A stretch of DNA of 64,000 nt from Limimaricola sp027213785 (GTDB taxonomy: Bacteria; Pseudomonadota; Alphaproteobacteria; Rhodobacterales; Rhodobacteraceae). The stretch lies in assembly GCF_050847355.1 (NCBI RefSeq), contig NZ_CP193761.1, positions 30,289-94,288 of the forward strand. The letters run 5' to 3'. A program made the position numbers and the translations under genes. Positions 18,570 through 28,277 of this stretch are shown in pieces (within the stretch, counting starts at the first letter, position 1; each line of letters starts with the position of its first letter). The notes under the pieces were generated by a model. The model had not been told where the DNA came from. It searched no databases and saw only the letters and a program-made list of their open reading frames with translations.

Positions 18570-19202
18570 TCAGCCCTTGATGTCCAGTGACGGCCAGAGC
18601 GCTCTTTGCTGCAACGGAAGAATGCTCCGAACGATTTCGAGATACCGCTCGGCCTTCGGGATGACAGGCGTATCATCGTCCAGATCGTAGAGTTCGATGA
18701 TGCAGGACCATGGCATAGGGCAATCCTCAGCATCCTCCCTGATACTGTCCGGATCATCGATCATAGCCATGTCGAAGAGAACGCGCGCCCTCGCGAAGAT
18801 CACGACACAGATACGATAGTCATCGTAGTCATTTTTCGCGGTCATTTTGTAGCGGACCACGTCACCATGCACATGCTCCGCCATGTAAAGATGCTCCAAG
18901 GCAAATCGTGCAGCACGTTCCTTCAAGCCTCCTTCCGGAAGATTGGCGTAGCAGGAAAATACAACCTCGTCGTCCTTCGAAACCAAGAAGCCTTCGAGGT
19001 GTCGTTCAAGCCCGGTGGAATCAAAGAACCTGGCTGTGTGATGCGACATCATGCCGATGATATCGCCGGGCTGGGCTTCTTCGAGCGGCGGAAAGTTCCA
19101 TTGCGCCGCACCCATACAGCGCCAGACCCGAGCCCGGAATGGTGTCACTTCCCATTTCCCCATATCTTGCATGGAGAAATTTATAGGGTTTTCAGGCTTC
19201 AT
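18570..19202 (-). CDS. Hypothetical protein
   Basis: 210 residues, acidic, no signal peptide or membrane segment and no domain I recognise. The middle (about 60-150) looks like a compact alpha/beta fold (HLEGFLVSKDDEVVFSCYAN; DYRICVVIFARARVLF). ATG has gaggaa upstream. It is the first gene of the accessory island, next to the IS110 element. Function unknown. Confidence 0.6.
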   Translation of the reverse strand: MKPENPINFSMQDMGKWEVTPFRARVWRCMGAAQWNFPPLEEAQPGDIIGMMSHHTARFFDSTGLERHLEGFLVSKDDEVVFSCYANLPEGGLKERAARFALEHLYMAEHVHGDVVRYKMTAKNDYDDYRICVVIFARARVLFDMAMIDDPDSIREDAEDCPMPWSCIIELYDLDDDTPVIPKAERYLEIVRSILPLQQRALWPSLDIKG

Positions 19203-19505
19203 TTCTTCCTCTTATTCGTGAGTGCTTGGATTCCGCTTCGCCAAAGCGAAACGAACACGTGCAGTGAATTCTACAAATTGGGTTCGTCTCGCTCGGCACC
19301 CGAGGTATCTGTTTTTCCTAACATTATGGATTTTTCCCAAGCCTAGTTTTCATTTTTAATTGCCGGTGCCGTCCTGTTTGCGAACCGCAGGCCAACGCTT
19401 CGGGGTAGATCTGATCCGCCTCACATCGTGATGATCGGCCCGCGCCTCACGACGAGCGAGCAAATTGCCGCGAACTCAGACCAATATCGAATGCTAGGCC
19501 TCCAG

Positions 19506-20084
19506 TTACGCATTAAGAAGACTTTCGGGATCGGAGAACTCGATCTGGCATGCTTCTGGCAGCAAGTTGAGCTCCCGCATGAAACCGAAATATGCCTTCA
19601 GTTCAGTGACTGTCTGTCGCATGTTTTCCAGCGACTCCTCCGCGTGAATGAGCACCTGAATATCGTTTACGGACTCCGTGTCCTTCGCCATATCGGGAGC
19701 AGTGCCGATCACAACGGTGAATTTCTCGAAGTGCAACGTCTCGCATTTCCCCTCGATCTTGCCGAGAAGGGCGAGGTAGGAACGCGCCAAAGTGTGCACC
19801 GAAAGCCAGCTGTCAGTGAGGGCCCTGACGGTGTCATGCGCGTCGGACGTCATGTTGAAGACGGTCGCATCGCAGGTCCGACCGTCGCCATTCGCCACCA
19901 CGACATACGAGTATTCGGATACCGAGCCGCCTCGATATCGCTTCCCGACGCCGTGCGCGAGGCTGATCGCAAGAAGTTCGTCCTTTGCCGCGGTCTTCAG
20001 GGACCGGAGGCGCAAAAGAACCCGCGTAGGAAAGGTGGGACGCGGGGGCGGGACAAAGGAGAAGGTGGGGGTGACGATCGGCAT
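19506..20084 (-). CDS. Hypothetical protein (plasmid/ICE-type)
   Basis: About 192 residues with start MPIVTPTFSFVPPPRPTFP. It has a Pro-rich N-terminus, a central part resembling a mixed beta/alpha fold (SEYSYVVVANGDG, FEKFTVVIGTAPD) and a C-terminal helix (about 150-180). The start at 20084 is chosen because aaagga lies upstream; the frame is open to 20195. No family recognised. Confidence 0.55.
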   Translation of the reverse strand: MPIVTPTFSFVPPPRPTFPTRVLLRLRSLKTAAKDELLAISLAHGVGKRYRGGSVSEYSYVVVANGDGRTCDATVFNMTSDAHDTVRALTDSWLSVHTLARSYLALLGKIEGKCETLHFEKFTVVIGTAPDMAKDTESVNDIQVLIHAEESLENMRQTVTELKAYFGFMRELNLLPEACQIEFSDPESLLNA

Positions 20085-20416
20085 CGTGAATCCTTTGGGT
20101 TGGGCGGTCTTGGTGTTCCCCGTATCTGGGTCCGTCTGCCAAATGCGAAAAACGGGTTGGTCAGATATCGGGAGATCGCGCCGCATAGGCCCCAAGCCTA
20201 CGCGATCGGCATTCCAGAGATCGGGGCGCGCATGATTCCGCGCGAAGGCTTAGGGATGGGCATGAGATGCCCGGATTGAATAGTCGCGAATGAGGCGCCC
20301 ATGTCAGGGTGCGACCTCCGCGCTTGGACGGAACCGGGTTACTCTTGCAAATCGTATTGCTCCGTCGGGTGCCGGGGACCGCAATACGCAATCCCCGGGC
20401 CGGGGGCAGATCTGCT

Positions 20417-20914
20417 TCAGTAGTAGCCGGCCTCCTGATCTTCCTCGCAGTCGAAGAACGCGACGAAGTCGAGATCAGGGAACTTCTCCCGCAGGGCCTC
20501 GATGATGCCTTGAGGCGGGCTCCAGGCCGTGGTGAAGCTATAGGACGCCATTTCTTCGTCAGTGTCCTCGAAGAGGTCGATCGGGCCCCATTTCGTGCCC
20601 CAATGCGCCTCACGCCAACAGTCGGGATCGAGCCGGGCCAATCCTTTGAAGTGGGCAAGTTCCGCTTTCGACAACGGGCGGGCCACCGTGTTTCCGTCCG
20701 GGCCTGCTTCCTCGATCCAGTGACTATGGGTCTGAATTTCGCCATCGACGGCAAAGTCCATTTTTCCCGATTGCATCAGGTCGAAGAAGGCAGGCTCAGG
20801 AAGGACGTTCTCGAAGGCGAACATGGAGGTGTCAGACTGCACGAGAGCATAGAACTCGGCCATGATTTCTTCGTCGCCGGCTACGGTAACGCGGTTGTCG
20901 CAATAGTTGGGCAT
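20417..20914 (-). CDS. YubB/DUF1281-like ferredoxin-fold protein
   Basis: About 165 residues starting MPNYCDNRVTVAGD, the hallmark beginning of the DUF1281 / YubB ferredoxin-like family found on conjugative plasmids. The middle contains WREAHWGTKWGPID and the C-terminal strand region FTTAWSPPQGIIEALREKFPD, both typical of the family. The function of the family is not known. A clear aaggag site lies upstream of ATG 20914. Confidence 0.8.
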   Translation of the reverse strand: MPNYCDNRVTVAGDEEIMAEFYALVQSDTSMFAFENVLPEPAFFDLMQSGKMDFAVDGEIQTHSHWIEEAGPDGNTVARPLSKAELAHFKGLARLDPDCWREAHWGTKWGPIDLFEDTDEEMASYSFTTAWSPPQGIIEALREKFPDLDFVAFFDCEEDQEAGYY

Positions 20915-21822
20915 GGTGGTGGTCTCCTTGGCATGCCGATAGGGGCCGCGCCGCCGATCAGACGGTGCGGATACTGGTTTGGTCTGGAATTCCGATTGGG
21001 CTTGCCGGGCCTGAGCCAACCCACCGCAAGGCACGCTTTGCCTCGCGCGGCATCACGCTGCGGGCGTCATGCCGATGATCGGGTCTTGAACAGGAGCGGG
21101 CCCGACGGGCCTTAGCTGAGGGGAGAAGGGTTGGGGTCGGTCCCGAAAGAGCGGACATCCCCATGAGCCCGAACATCCGGGCTGAAAGATCGGGCAGGCA
21201 TGCCCTGCCAATCTGCCGGAGCGTCCGGCAGGTGAGTTCGATACATCATTTGCGTTTCAGAAGGCAAAAGAAGACCTGCACCGTGAAACGGCGGTGGGCC
21301 GTCAAACGGTGTTGAAACGAGGAGTCAAACCGGGTAGCAAGCCTGTGCTAGAGAACTTGAAAGCCCTTTGGAGCCTCGGTTTCGAAGGGTTTTCTTGTGC
21401 CTGTATCTGCTCCTTGTTTCGTTTCAGTTTTGACACCACGCAGAGGCGGATTTGCCTCCTTGTCGCTTGTGGTTGCGGCGCCCCGAAGCCGGGATGGTCT
21501 CAGCGGCAGTGCGTCGCAACACGGCACATTCTTAGCCAATGGTGCCCGCCTTGCCCATGGAGAGGAGTCAAACCAAAGGCCAATTTGCGTAAATCCCGCA
21601 AGAGCTGTTTTTCGAAAAGAAATGAGTGGCTTACGCGAAAAATACGCCAACACAGGGAAGTTTCCACACCCTATACTTATCCACAGGCTGTAACCTTTTC
21701 GTGAAACTTTGAAACATTTACCTCCTAGCTTTGTTGTGCCTCGACCGGTGCGCAACGGGGCCAAGTCGCTCAGGTTCTACCGGAGGTCGAGAGCCTCTGA
21801 TCCGAGCCCGGCCCCTGCCCCT
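20915..21822. other. Non-coding region with DnaA-type box and hairpins
   Basis: Some 900 bp without a convincing gene. It holds a consensus DnaA box, ttatccaca, at 21677-21685 next to a half-match tttccaca at 21661, and a terminator-like hairpin ccctt...aaggg followed by tttt at 21364-21393. It is unusually rich in direct repeats of gagtcaaac/gtcaaacggt around 21298-21330. It could be part of a replication or transfer origin, but iterons were not found. Confidence 0.4.
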
Positions 21823-22248
21823 TCACTTTCGAAGTTCGCTCGCGATCCGTTCCGCGCGCAGCCGGTTGCGCACCGCCCCAATCCGCACGGTGAGAAGGCT
21901 CAGCGCCGACCGAAGGGCGATCAGCGCCATCGCCGCCTCGTTCGTCATCTCCTGTTCATAGCCTCTGGAAACGGCCTGCTCTTCGGCGCTGGTCCGGCTC
22001 CGCGTGCCTCGGCGAATGGTCGCGTCGAGGTCCGCCGAGAAAGCGTAGAACGCGTGGATCTCGAGCGCCGAGAAGATCGTCGTCTTTGCCAATGCCCGGC
22101 GCAGCATCGCGGCGCGATGCTGCTGCGACGGTGACAGTCCCCTTGCCCTTTCGGCTTCTGCAAAGGCCGTCTCGGTGGCTTCCACGGCGTCCAGGGCGTG
22201 GTTGATCCGCACGACGAGGCTGTCGCTTTCATGGCACCGATCACACAT
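21823..22248 (-). CDS. Hypothetical helical protein
   Basis: 141 residues, mostly alpha-helical, with an N-terminal CxxC (MCDRCHESD) and Arg/Ala-rich helices toward the C-terminus. Start codon overlaps the stop of the upstream gene by 8 nt, so the two are translationally coupled. No domain recognised. Typical of accessory plasmid or ICE genes. Confidence 0.6.
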   Translation of the reverse strand: MCDRCHESDSLVVRINHALDAVEATETAFAEAERARGLSPSQQHRAAMLRRALAKTTIFSALEIHAFYAFSADLDATIRRGTRSRTSAEEQAVSRGYEQEMTNEAAMALIALRSALSLLTVRIGAVRNRLRAERIASELRK

Positions 22249-22603
22249 GACAGGCCTCCGTCTCCTGTTGAGCCTGTGCGGCGTTAAGCGCCTCCTTCAG
22301 GGCCTCGGCCAGCAGGCAGATTTCCTCGACTTGCGGTGCGATCGGATCGATCGCGGCGAAGCAGGCTGCCTCGATACGGCCGTCATCATGCACGTGTTCC
22401 TGGCGCAGCAGGCCGAGCAACGCCTGCGCATCGCGCGCCATCCTGCGCGTAAGCGGCACCGGTCGACCCAGATCGTCGAGCAGACGCTGCGCGCGCAGGA
22501 GCCAGGGCTGACCGCCGAGGCACCAGGCCGCGTTCTGTAGTGCGAGGTCGTATTGAAGAGCGAACCGGTGGAGAGCGGAAGGGGGGATTGGTGTGTCGAA
22601 CAT
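22241..22603 (-). CDS. Hypothetical helical protein
   Basis: 120 residues, helical and acidic at the C-terminus, with no signal peptide. Begins at ATG 22603 after an aaggaaag site and overlaps the next gene by 8 nt. No family recognised; the pair is probably one operon. Confidence 0.6.
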   Translation of the reverse strand: MFDTPIPPSALHRFALQYDLALQNAAWCLGGQPWLLRAQRLLDDLGRPVPLTRRMARDAQALLGLLRQEHVHDDGRIEAACFAAIDPIAPQVEEICLLAEALKEALNAAQAQQETEACHV

Positions 22604-22786
22604 GGAATCTTTCCTTGAGATGTGCGGCCCGGCGGCACGCCGCGGGCGACAAGGCGGTCCTGTCCGAATTGGAGGACCACAACGGATTGACGGTGGAGGT
22701 GTGGAAGGCGGTCTTCGGGGGACATGGGACGGTGATCCGAGGCGCCTTTGCTCAGAGAGCGCAGGTTTGGCTCTACGGACGCAGCG

Positions 22787-23347
22787 CTACCTTCCCGACT
22801 GGTGGGTGAGGCCTTGCCGGTCGGCTGGCCTGCAGGACAGCAGGGGCCGGTTGTGGCGATGGAGGCTGGGTTCTGGCGTGCCGGAGGGCCATGCCCGGCC
22901 CCAGGGCATCCGTCGATCAGATCCGCGAGTGACTTGCCTCTGGACAAGCGCAAGCCGTGCCGCGGCTGCGCCTGTGAGCTGACCGATGACGGCCGTGTTC
23001 AGCACTGGATGCGTCTCGAACGCAGGGTCGTCGAGCGGCACGCGCAGCCGCCGCGCCGCATCGAAGACGGTCGGCTTGCGGAGCGACGCGCAGGCCAGTT
23101 CGTCCGGATCAGTCACTGGCACCAGAAGGTGAGGCGCGCGGGGGCGACCGCTCGAGGTGCCATAGGCGAGCGTTGCGGCGCACTGACCGTTCTCGATATA
23201 GATCGCGAGCACGAGCGTGGGACGCACCTTCGGCGGCTCATCGCCGTCGCGCTCATGCGGGAAACGGTAGGCCACGATGTCACCGGCGCAGAGCGTCGAT
23301 CTCCAGTCCAGTGGCGATGAATGGCAGGCAGAATGCGTAGCATGCAT
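22787..23347 (-). CDS. PemK/MazF-like protein
   Basis: About 186 residues. Residues 20-85 carry the CcdB/PemK fold signature: CAGDIVAYRFPHERD, then KVRPTLVLAIYIENG and LLVPVTDP. Family members are usually toxins that cut RNA or poison gyrase, but this one is longer (usual length about 110), with a basic C-terminal extension, and no antitoxin gene is adjacent. A regulatory or non-toxin role is possible. It is divergent from the methyltransferase-like gene at 23630 with a 280-bp AT-rich intergenic region. Confidence 0.65.
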   Translation of the reverse strand: MHATHSACHSSPLDWRSTLCAGDIVAYRFPHERDGDEPPKVRPTLVLAIYIENGQCAATLAYGTSSGRPRAPHLLVPVTDPDELACASLRKPTVFDAARRLRVPLDDPAFETHPVLNTAVIGQLTGAAAARLALVQRQVTRGSDRRMPWGRAWPSGTPEPSLHRHNRPLLSCRPADRQGLTHQSGR

Positions 23348-23629
23348 GGGGCAGGATCCTTCGGAGAGTTCATCTCCACCCGTTCCGCTGGCTTGCGAGA
23401 GCACTGATGTCCGGTTGGGCGGCACCCCGTCGCGCCCAACCGGACATCAGTGACCTCGCACGCTTTTCGGCCGCGCTCATAGATCTGCCACTTGGCCATG
23501 AAAAATTTCGCCAAGATCAAAGCTAAGATCATAAGTAGCTGTTATAGATAAGAAAATATCGCCTCAAACTCGCGCTTCTCCCTTTTGCGTGACAACCAAT
23601 TTCCTGATCACCAAAACCGGAGACACAGC

Positions 23630-24643
23630 ATGACCACGACCCTTACCAACCGCCCCTTCTTCGACATCACCGCCGCCGACGCCGACGCCGAAGGCTGCCT
23701 GCAGCGCCTCGAGGCGATCTGCCCGCTCCATGCGTTCGACACGATCATCGACCTCACCGCAGGACCCAGTGCCCTCTCGACCAGCCTGCGCAATCGGGTC
23801 GCCCTGGGTATCCCTCCGCGCCCGGCCGGCCTCTGCGTTGCCAACCCCGAGACCTGGACGCCCAACTGCAACTACGGTTGTATTTTGGCGGTCGCCACCG
23901 CGCCATTCGGTAAGAGCGGCATTTCTGCCGTGGACTCCTTCAATGCCGCGGCCGGATATGCCGATACCATTGCTTTCCTGCTGCCGCGCAGTGTCCGCAA
24001 GCCGAGCCAGCAGAACCGCTTCGATCCGGCATTTCACCTGATCCATGACGAGGACGTCGTCGGCCTGATCATCGGCGCGGATGGCAAGGAGCGCACCGTG
24101 CTGTGCGCCTTCCAGATCTGGCAGCGCCGCGCCACGTCTCGGCCCAAGATCGTGCAGCCGAAGTCCCACCCCGATTTCATCTTCAGCGATCGCTCGAACG
24201 CCGATCTCGCGGTGCAGCGCGTCGGTGCCAATGCGGGCCGGATCAAGACAGTCGCCGAGGCGGGCAGTGCCAACTCGCACTACTTCCTGAAGGCCATCGA
24301 TGGCCGTGCGGATGATCTGCGCACCCGCCTCGCCACCATCGACTTCGATCTCCTGCGGCACCAGGTGGCCGGCATTCCGTCGATCTCCAAGGGAGATCTC
24401 GCGTCCCTTTACGAAGCCGCCCGCGTGGCCGCAGGCGAGATCCCGGCCATCACCGGAGACGCCTCCGCAAGCGTGCTGCCTGCCGCGCCTCGCACTGCCA
24501 TCTCCGACATGCCCTCTCCCGAAATGCCGCTCTTCTTGCAATTGATTGATGGCGAGGCCGATTGGGATGTCGAAACCAAGGCGGCGGGTCCGCTTCGTCG
24601 CGACGAGTTCCTGGTCCGGCTTCCGGAGATGGGCACGAACTGA
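23630..24643 (+). CDS. Degenerate adenine-methyltransferase-like protein
   Basis: About 337 residues. It aligns with the first half of the larger protein at 32974. The SAM-binding motif (here DLTAGPSALS, about 41-50) and the catalytic motif IV (here ATAPFGKSG, where active enzymes have NPPFGKN) are both altered, so methyl transfer is unlikely. The target-recognition part is kept: PSQQNRFDPAFHLIHDED, FQIWQRRA, and HPDF...ADLAVQRVGANAG (about 125-215). It may bind DNA without modifying it. ATG 23630 follows a ggagac site. Confidence 0.75.
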   Translation: MTTTLTNRPFFDITAADADAEGCLQRLEAICPLHAFDTIIDLTAGPSALSTSLRNRVALGIPPRPAGLCVANPETWTPNCNYGCILAVATAPFGKSGISAVDSFNAAAGYADTIAFLLPRSVRKPSQQNRFDPAFHLIHDEDVVGLIIGADGKERTVLCAFQIWQRRATSRPKIVQPKSHPDFIFSDRSNADLAVQRVGANAGRIKTVAEAGSANSHYFLKAIDGRADDLRTRLATIDFDLLRHQVAGIPSISKGDLASLYEAARVAAGEIPAITGDASASVLPAAPRTAISDMPSPEMPLFLQLIDGEADWDVETKAAGPLRRDEFLVRLPEMGTN

Positions 24644-24965
24644 AGGCGCGACATCCGGAGGTCCCTCACGCGGTGGCCTGGAGGCGGCCGCCGCGCGAGG
24701 CCAGCGGCCGTGAAGGCTGTTGCAGGCTTCGCCCCTCCTGGCGCTGCCATTGACGACCGCACGGACGAGAAGCCGCCTGCGGCACCGCTGCCGCCCTTCC
24801 CACCTGACCCCTGGGCAGCCGTGCCTTCACCAAGGCACGGCGCCGTGGTGCTTGGGGCCAAGGGGTTCTGCCGCTCGGCCTCCGCATCATGTTGCCCCCC
24901 TATCCCCTTCCCCTCAGTCCAGCGAGACGCCTCAACAATCAGGCGATGCCGGCTTGCCCGCAGAC

Positions 24966-25202
24966 TTAGAGCCGAGCGAGCGCGCACAGTGCCTCGCGAA
25001 CGTCATCCGGGTGGGTATCGAGCTCGATCTGCTCGGCGAAGGTGAGCGCGCTTTCGAGATAGATCCTGTCGATCGAAACCGGACCCGTCTTCAGCGCCAC
25101 GCGCAGCGCTGCATAGGTGGTGTAGCCCAGCCCGCGGGCCACCAACTCCATCCTTCGGGAGGGGTCGACCTCGGGAAGATGTCTGGCGACTTGGCGCTTC
25201 AA
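24966..25202 (-). CDS. Small conserved-looking protein, possibly truncated
   Basis: 78 residues starting from TTG; the ATG at 25252 upstream is out of frame and followed by an early stop. With one base inserted there the frame would read on, so the gene may have lost its true start. The core DPSRRMELVARGLGYTTYAALRVAL looks like a helix-rich N-terminal domain seen in accessory-genome proteins. Function unknown. Confidence 0.4.
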   Translation of the reverse strand: MKRQVARHLPEVDPSRRMELVARGLGYTTYAALRVALKTGPVSIDRIYLESALTFAEQIELDTHPDDVREALCALARL

Positions 25203-25766
25203 CTGCTCGATCGCGGAGGCTTCAAGCGTAAGTGCTACGAAGTTCAGTCCATGTCCTTTCGCGTTTTGTCAGGCCAAGCCTGGATCGGCTGCCCTGACGA
25301 GGACGTGGCTGCCTCTTGCGGAAGACAGAAATTATCGGGTCATTTCAGTCGTCAGCGCGGTCGTCGCCGGAGCCCCGAGAAAGGCGCAAAACGCACATCC
25401 TGTCGGGGATCTGCCGCTGCTCGCACCGAAAGCCCCGAACATTCCGCCGATGAATGTTTGGGGCCGGCTGTGCGGCTGACGAGGAACTGCCGCCATGGCG
25501 GGATTTCGACCATCGATCTGTGCGAACGTGTCCCGCGATCGGTCTGAGGTCGCGGAGAATGGATCGAACCGATCGCCAGTCGCGCCGGCGGGCTTCCTGT
25601 CAGACGCCTCGTGCCCGGACTTCGGATGTCTGTCGGGGCCCGCACTTAATCGAGGCCTTAGGCACGAACATCACTTATCGAACCAAACCGCTTTGTCGTT
25701 CCTGCCATCGAACCAAGCTTCCTCCTGAGGCGGCACAACGCCGTAACTTAAGAGGACCTAACCCCC
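25203..25766. other. Gene-free spacer
   Basis: No gene with a plausible start, ribosome site and domain is seen on either strand. The last part (25690-25766) leads to the small gene at 25767 and ends with an aagagga-type ribosome site. Confidence 0.4.
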
Positions 25767-25967
25767 ATGACCACCAAGTATCCCCACATCAAAGTCAAGT
25801 TGATCGGCGAAGACGGCAATGCCGTCGCCATCGTCATGCGGTGTCGCCAGGCCGGCCGACGCGCCGGACTGAGCGAGGGCGAACTGACTCGTTTCCTCGA
25901 TGAAGCGCTCTCCAGTGATTACAACAACGTCATCACCACGGCTCGGGACTGGTTCCGCTGCTATTGA
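25767..25967 (+). CDS. Small conserved hypothetical protein
   Basis: 66 residues, MTTKYPHIKVKLIGEDG at the start, then a helical part (GLSEGELTRFLDEALSSDY) and a C-terminal RDWF. Short proteins of this pattern are common on bacterial plasmids and islands and have no known function. An aagaggacc site lies upstream of the ATG. Confidence 0.7.
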   Translation: MTTKYPHIKVKLIGEDGNAVAIVMRCRQAGRRAGLSEGELTRFLDEALSSDYNNVITTARDWFRCY

Positions 25968-26332
25968 GGACGCCATACGTTTTCCCGTTGGTGCGGGCGG
26001 CAGGGTGCCGCCCGACGCCGAGGGGCGTGTGAAATGCCGTTCCATTCTGCCTGTCCGGAAAAAGGATCGCTACGTCTACTCGACGGATCATGGTGGCAGG
26101 GGTAGGGCAATCGGGATCGCCGATAGTGGCGGTGCGGAGTGAACCTCAGGTTGGTCCAGCACTCGCTCGCCACCTATACCAAAAGGGGTGTCCGCAGTTC
26201 GTGTTGGATCGGTAGGCGCCTCTGCCTCTGCGCGCCCGTTGTGCTGTCGGCCAACGGCGACTTGCTCGCCAGAGGACGGTGCAGGCTGGGCGGCCTGGCT
26301 CGCTCTGCCCCCAAGTATCGTGTCCGCAATAC

Positions 26333-26365
26333 CGGTATGTAAGCGGCAATACCGCGTACATACCG
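26333..26365. repeat. Long near-perfect palindrome next to recombinase module
   Basis: The arms cggtatgta (26333-26341) and tacataccg (26357-26365) are perfect complements; inside them gcgg and ccgc also pair around a 5-base loop. A second palindrome, ataccggtat, overlaps the left arm at 26329-26338, and gcaatacc is repeated directly at 26326 and 26346. It lies 26 bp beyond the stop of the HTH gene. It could be a terminator, or the binding site of a tyrosine recombinase or of the HTH protein. Confidence 0.6.
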
Positions 26366-26390
26366 ACACATAGTCGGCCAACACGATCTG

Positions 26391-26765
26391 CTAACCCTCT
26401 CTACCAAAATACCATTTCAACCATTCCTCGGCATCGATCTCAGCGATGCGGACGCTGCCGAAGACGTTGCGGGTGGGCAGGCCCTGTTCGATCCAGCGCT
26501 CCACGGTCCGCACGCTGACGCGCTCCTTGGCCGCAAGACCACTCTTGCTCAGGAGGGGGGCCTTGTAGAAGGCGGCACGATCTCCCTTGGGGGTGGGCCC
26601 CTTCTCCACGGCCCAGAGATCGGGCCAGCGGCAGCGCCAGTCACGGTTTCTCTTTGCCCCCCGCAAATTGCCCAGCCGGAGGTGGTGCCGCACGGTGCGT
26701 GGCGAGAGGTCGAAATGCGCTGCGACCTCATCGGTCGTGAGCATATACTCGTGGGTCTGTTCCAT
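26391..26765 (-). CDS. Double helix-turn-helix protein (excisionase-like)
   Basis: About 124 residues with two MerR/HTH_17-type domains: MLTTDEVAAHFDLSPRTVRHHL (about 8-30) and LAAKERVSVRTVERWIEQGL (about 75-95), the second followed by IAEIDAEEWLKWYF. It lies 99 bp downstream of two overlapping tyrosine-recombinase genes on the same strand. The placement suggests a recombination directionality factor or regulator for them; this is inference. The start at 26765 is weak and a longer frame from 26828 exists. Confidence 0.7.
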   Translation of the reverse strand: MEQTHEYMLTTDEVAAHFDLSPRTVRHHLRLGNLRGAKRNRDWRCRWPDLWAVEKGPTPKGDRAAFYKAPLLSKSGLAAKERVSVRTVERWIEQGLPTRNVFGSVRIAEIDAEEWLKWYFGREG

Positions 26766-26864
26766 GAGAAGCAGATTGGCCCCGCAAGAGCGGGACCAAA
26801 ATTTCCAGCGTGGAAAAGTGTCCTGCACCGGACGAAACGCATGTCCGGATCGCCGGCGATCCGT

Positions 26865-28277
26865 TTATCCGGACACCCCTGCCCGAATGGCCATCCAATC
26901 CCGCTGCGCAACGGTATCGGAGCACAGCGCCCGGTAAGCCTCGCCCGCCTGCCGCGTGGCATGGCCCAGCAGCGACGAAACGATGTCCGGTGCCTTCGCG
27001 GGATCGTGCAGGCGCAGGTAGTCCGCCGCGAGGGTGCGCAGGTCGTGCAGCGGTATGCCAACCACCGCCTTGACCTTTTCGCTCGGCCATTTCGATGCGT
27101 AGGCGTCTGATGAGAATGTCAGCCAGTTCAGCCCCTGCAGCGCGTCATGGCGCTGCTGGACCTGTCGGCCTGGCCGATCCCCGAGGATGTGCAGGTCGAG
27201 CACCAGTCCAACCTCGGGCCAGAGCGTGCCGGCATCCTGCCAGTGACCGGTCTTGCCCTGCCGCCAGCGCAACTGCCAGTCGCCACAGGGGTCGCGCAGG
27301 AGCTCCTCCCCGATCTTCCAGGCCGCGACATCGCCGGTGCGGGCGGGCATATTGACCGCCACCGCGAGGATCGCCGCTGCCGCGCGCGCGATCTCCGCCT
27401 CCGATCGCCAAGCGGGCAAGGCGGCCGCGCGCTCGATTTCATGGGCGATGACGCGCAGGATCTCGGCGTAGCCGCCATTTTCGTAAAGCGCCTCGATCCG
27501 GCTGGTCTTGCGCTTGGGGGCCCGCCTGGCCTTGCGCTGCAGATGCGACCGCACCGCGCGCAGCCCCTTGAGGGCCGCCGGCTCCAGCCCGCCATGCAGG
27601 CCAAGGCTCACCAGCGCGCCGATATAGGCGGCCGCACTACGCGGACCGATGCCGGTCACCTCTTTGCCCTGCCCCGCGCGCGCCTTCGCGGCTTTGCCGC
27701 CGCGCTCCTGGAGGATTTCCGCCAGTTCCCAGGCGAGCAGCCAGCCGAGCCGCGGTGGGCAGGACAGATCCGACAGCATCTCGGCACATCTGTTGATCGA
27801 GGCGATGTGCCTGGCGATCGAACTGTCGGCGATCGGCGCCGCCCGCAAGCCCGGCAGCAAGGCAAGCCAGGCGTCAGGCCAATCGCGCGGCTGCGGTAGC
27901 TGCGACGTTGCACCCTGACGCTCTTTCCGCACCTGTGGTTGCCCCGCGGGATCCTGTTGGTGAGCCGCCCCCTTGCCACTGGGTCGCGCGCGGTAATGCG
28001 CCTGGCGCAGGGCCCGGCCCTCGGCGAGCCCGACCTCGGGCGCATGCCGCTCAAGCACACGCAGCAGCAGGCCCAGGGTGGACTCGCTACCGCAGGCCGC
28101 CTCGAAGCTCGCCCGCGTGGGCGCATCGAAAAGCTCGCCGCGCTCGTCCAGCACGGCAAAGAACCGCGCCACCACGCTGATCGCGCCGGCCGGCAGATCG
28201 GGACGTGCCGCGAGCAGTCGGTTCCTGATGTCCGCAGGAACGCCGGCAAGGCGCGCCCGGGCGATCTCGTCCTTCAT
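26865..28277 (-). CDS. Tyrosine recombinase / integrase
   Basis: 470 residues. The C-terminal catalytic domain shows the Arg of ARTGDVAAW, then HDLRTLAADY (H-x-x-R), LGHATRQAGEAYRAL (second H/W box and nucleophile Y). The N-terminal 220 residues are a helical DNA-binding part without a close match to me. Start overlaps the stop of the upstream recombinase by 4 nt (ATGA), so both are translated together. The catalytic residues appear complete. Confidence 0.85.
   Translation of the reverse strand: MKDEIARARLAGVPADIRNRLLAARPDLPAGAISVVARFFAVLDERGELFDAPTRASFEAACGSESTLGLLLRVLERHAPEVGLAEGRALRQAHYRARPSGKGAAHQQDPAGQPQVRKERQGATSQLPQPRDWPDAWLALLPGLRAAPIADSSIARHIASINRCAEMLSDLSCPPRLGWLLAWELAEILQERGGKAAKARAGQGKEVTGIGPRSAAAYIGALVSLGLHGGLEPAALKGLRAVRSHLQRKARRAPKRKTSRIEALYENGGYAEILRVIAHEIERAAALPAWRSEAEIARAAAAILAVAVNMPARTGDVAAWKIGEELLRDPCGDWQLRWRQGKTGHWQDAGTLWPEVGLVLDLHILGDRPGRQVQQRHDALQGLNWLTFSSDAYASKWPSEKVKAVVGIPLHDLRTLAADYLRLHDPAKAPDIVSSLLGHATRQAGEAYRALCSDTVAQRDWMAIRAGVSG

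Noticed and set aside
22787..23347. A complete PemK/MazF toxin-antitoxin pair
   Set aside because: No small antitoxin gene is adjacent and the protein is much longer than typical toxins; I list it only as PemK-like.
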